NCBI RefSeq assembly: GCF_026151205.1
Contig: NW_026971843.1
Span: forward strand, 1-31,072
Direction of reading: 5' to 3'
DNA: 31,072 nucleotides
From: Bolinopsis microptera
Taxonomy: Eukaryota > Ctenophora > Tentaculata > Lobata > Bolinopsidae
This document shows positions 29,523 through 31,072 of the stretch, one piece after another. The position numbers and the translations under genes are program-made. Under the pieces are notes generated by a model. The model was not told where the DNA came from and made no database searches. It saw only the letters and a program-made list of their open reading frames with translations. Positions within the stretch are counted from its first letter, which is position 1. The number at the start of each line of letters is the position of its first letter.

Positions 29523-30980
29523 ATGTCGCTATACCGTTCTAAATCTCCTCTGAGATCACCTGTCTCAAAGTCAACACCCAAGTATAATAGCTCCCTCAGA
29601 AGGAGTGCTAGTTTTGGAAAGTCTAAGAATGTTGCCAACTCTACTCTCAATAAATCTTTGGGCTCAGCTGGATTAGACCTGGCTACTGTTGAGAGTGAAT
29701 ACATCAAAAACTTGCAGCAGCAAGTATACTTCCTTGAACTTGAAGCAAACTTTTTACGCGATCAAGCCCAAAAAGCAGATACCCTCTCCAAACATAGTGC
29801 AGCAGATGAAGCTTCCAAATGGAGACGAAGGCTCAAAGATGTTGAAATTGAACAAGATTCCCTTAAGAGTGAGATCAGGCGCAAAGAGATAGAAGCTGAT
29901 GCTGCTGAGATGGAGAGAAGGCAGTATGTCAAGGAGTTAAAATCCCTGAAACAAACAGCAACTGCTGAAAAATCACATCTGCTTGATGAGATTGCTACAT
30001 TACGACACAAAGTGGATGACACCACTCTCTCAACAAAACAACTGGCTATACAGTTGGAAGCAGCTGAAGAGAGGAAGATGGCCACAACAAGTGAATGTCT
30101 TGACACAAAAAGTAGACTGGCTGTTGTACGTGACCAGTTAGATCGCACACTTGGTACCAACAAAGATTTGAGAGAGGATCTTGTGGACAAAAAGTTGGAA
30201 ATAAAGCAGTTCAAGCAACAACTTGGTGATTTGGAGACGAGATATCTCACTCAGGCAACAGAACTAAAAGAAGCAGCCATCACAGATATGAGAACAAAAC
30301 TGGCTGATATGCGAGTACGAATGAGAGAACTTGAGGTAACCTCTGAATTGGATAAAAGCTTGAAAGAAAAAGCTTTGGAAGATTCAAACTACACTTCAAA
30401 AACTAATTCAATCTTGAGAGAAGAGTTGTGTGACCTCAAAGTTCAGCTTGGTAAGGAGAGAGAACTATATGAGAAGCAGTCCATACAAAGATCCATGGAT
30501 TCAGATGAAATTGCCACTTTGAAATATAGAAATAAGCACCTTCAAGATGAAATAGATAACCTCAATGACAACGTGGCGAAAGAAAAGAAGAAAGCTAAAA
30601 ACTATCTCTGTAAGCTTGCCGAAACTGATGCTGACATTTCAGCTAATCGAGCTAACGAAACTCTTCTGCGAAACAAACTTGCGGACGTGGAAATCACCAA
30701 GGATGCCAAATCTCATGAAGTCTCCTCCCTTCGTAAAGATAAAAACCTGCTCCTTGACCAAGTGATTGACCTTCAATCCAAGTTAGACTTAAAAACATCA
30801 GAAGTCGGTAGTCTTGCATCTGAGATAGAATTCCTAAAGTCCAAGGTTTCAGACCTGGCATCAGAAGCCCGGCTCAACAAATCACTTGAGACTAGAAGAT
30901 GGGAAGATATCGAAAACATGGCTGAAAAAATTCATCGATCTCCGTCCCCCCGTCCCAGGTCTCCGTACAAGGTACACTGA
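29523..30980 (+). CDS. coiled-coil protein with SP-rich ends, single exon
   Basis: 485 codons from ATG to TGA without introns. Residues 1-50 form a basic, Ser/Pro-rich head with SP and TP sites (SKSPLRSP, KSTPK, RRSASF). A charged coiled coil runs from about residue 55 (SEYIKNLQQQVYFLELEANF) to about 465. The tail HRSPSPRPRSPYKVH again has SP sites. The overall design (phosphorylatable disordered ends around a rod) suggests a filament- or cilium-associated structural protein; I do not recognise the family. Two ATGs lie 4 bp apart (29519 and 29523); the first opens an 8-codon frame, so 29523 is the start. TTATGTTCAG ending at 29502 could be the acceptor of a 5' UTR intron. Only the gene's CDS is free of repeats in this window; minus-strand ORFs here are shadows. 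Confidence 0.85.
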   Translation: MSLYRSKSPLRSPVSKSTPKYNSSLRRSASFGKSKNVANSTLNKSLGSAGLDLATVESEYIKNLQQQVYFLELEANFLRDQAQKADTLSKHSAADEASKWRRRLKDVEIEQDSLKSEIRRKEIEADAAEMERRQYVKELKSLKQTATAEKSHLLDEIATLRHKVDDTTLSTKQLAIQLEAAEERKMATTSECLDTKSRLAVVRDQLDRTLGTNKDLREDLVDKKLEIKQFKQQLGDLETRYLTQATELKEAAITDMRTKLADMRVRMRELEVTSELDKSLKEKALEDSNYTSKTNSILREELCDLKVQLGKERELYEKQSIQRSMDSDEIATLKYRNKHLQDEIDNLNDNVAKEKKKAKNYLCKLAETDADISANRANETLLRNKLADVEITKDAKSHEVSSLRKDKNLLLDQVIDLQSKLDLKTSEVGSLASEIEFLKSKVSDLASEARLNKSLETRRWEDIENMAEKIHRSPSPRPRSPYKVH

Positions 30981-31021
30981 TCTAACACCAGATCAAACTA
31001 TATCATCTGGACCCATATCTG

Positions 31022-31027
31022 ATTAAA
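31022..31027 (+). terminator. ATTAAA polyadenylation signal candidate
   Basis: The variant hexamer ATTAAA lies 42 bp after the stop codon of the coiled-coil gene. The window ends shortly after, so the cleavage site cannot be judged. Confidence 0.4.
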
Positions 31028-31072
31028 GAGGCACAGACTAAGAGTAAACATTACAATATTGTAATATACTAA

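Overview
This is eukaryotic, almost certainly invertebrate metazoan, genomic DNA. It is AT-rich, has short spliceosomal introns with GT..AG borders and stop-poor exons, and is dominated by nested transposable elements. I cannot name the species. The fibronectin-like single-pass membrane protein gene, the CR1/L2-type LINEs, a probable Helitron and the abundance of fold-back DNA elements all fit a marine invertebrate.

Layout. (1) About 1-10401, + strand: the 3' part of a multi-exon gene for a single-pass membrane protein. It has an acidic, tandem-repeat exon broken by several 1-nt frame shifts, a fibronectin-III-like membrane-proximal exon, a transmembrane exon, a very basic juxtamembrane exon and an acidic, Tyr-rich cytoplasmic last exon. 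Its last intron (4354-10066) is swollen by a 5.4-kb near-palindromic fold-back transposon (4626-10011) flanked by a perfect 8-bp target duplication. Without it the intron would be about 320 bp. (2) 10402-12180: 3' UTR with an AATAAA, then a smaller relic of the same fold-back family, again arranged as an inverted repeat. (3) 12154-23350, + strand: a CR1/L2-like non-LTR retrotransposon. ORF1 encodes a coiled coil, a poly-Pro linker, an AlkB-like 2OG-Fe(II) dioxygenase and an SGNH esterase. ORF2 overlaps ORF1 by ATGA and encodes a PHD finger, an APE-type endonuclease and a reverse transcriptase. ORF2 has one frameshift and is interrupted just before RT motif A by about 6.1 kb of nested repeats: three tandem 1.53-1.55-kb units, each opening with a ~500-bp hairpin, followed by a probable non-autonomous Helitron (20576-22022) with a duplicated end. 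(4) 23351-25860: no gene recognised; GC-rich modules related to the fold-back element and a nested hairpin at 24646-24750. (5) 26204-28010, - strand: a second, 5'-truncated LINE with a complete RT core, diverged from the first. (6) 28105-29520: mostly non-coding, with two weak minus-strand ORFs and a (TTTGA)n tract. (7) 29523-30980, + strand: an intact single-exon ORF for a 485-residue coiled-coil protein with SP-rich ends.

Most interesting are the AlkB+SGNH ORF1 of the LINE; the three tandem hairpin units, whose two arms carry matching (covarying) substitutions within each unit; and the composite fold-back element, whose arms share sequence with the 5' end of the LINE. All domain calls come from reading motifs by eye; no database search was run.
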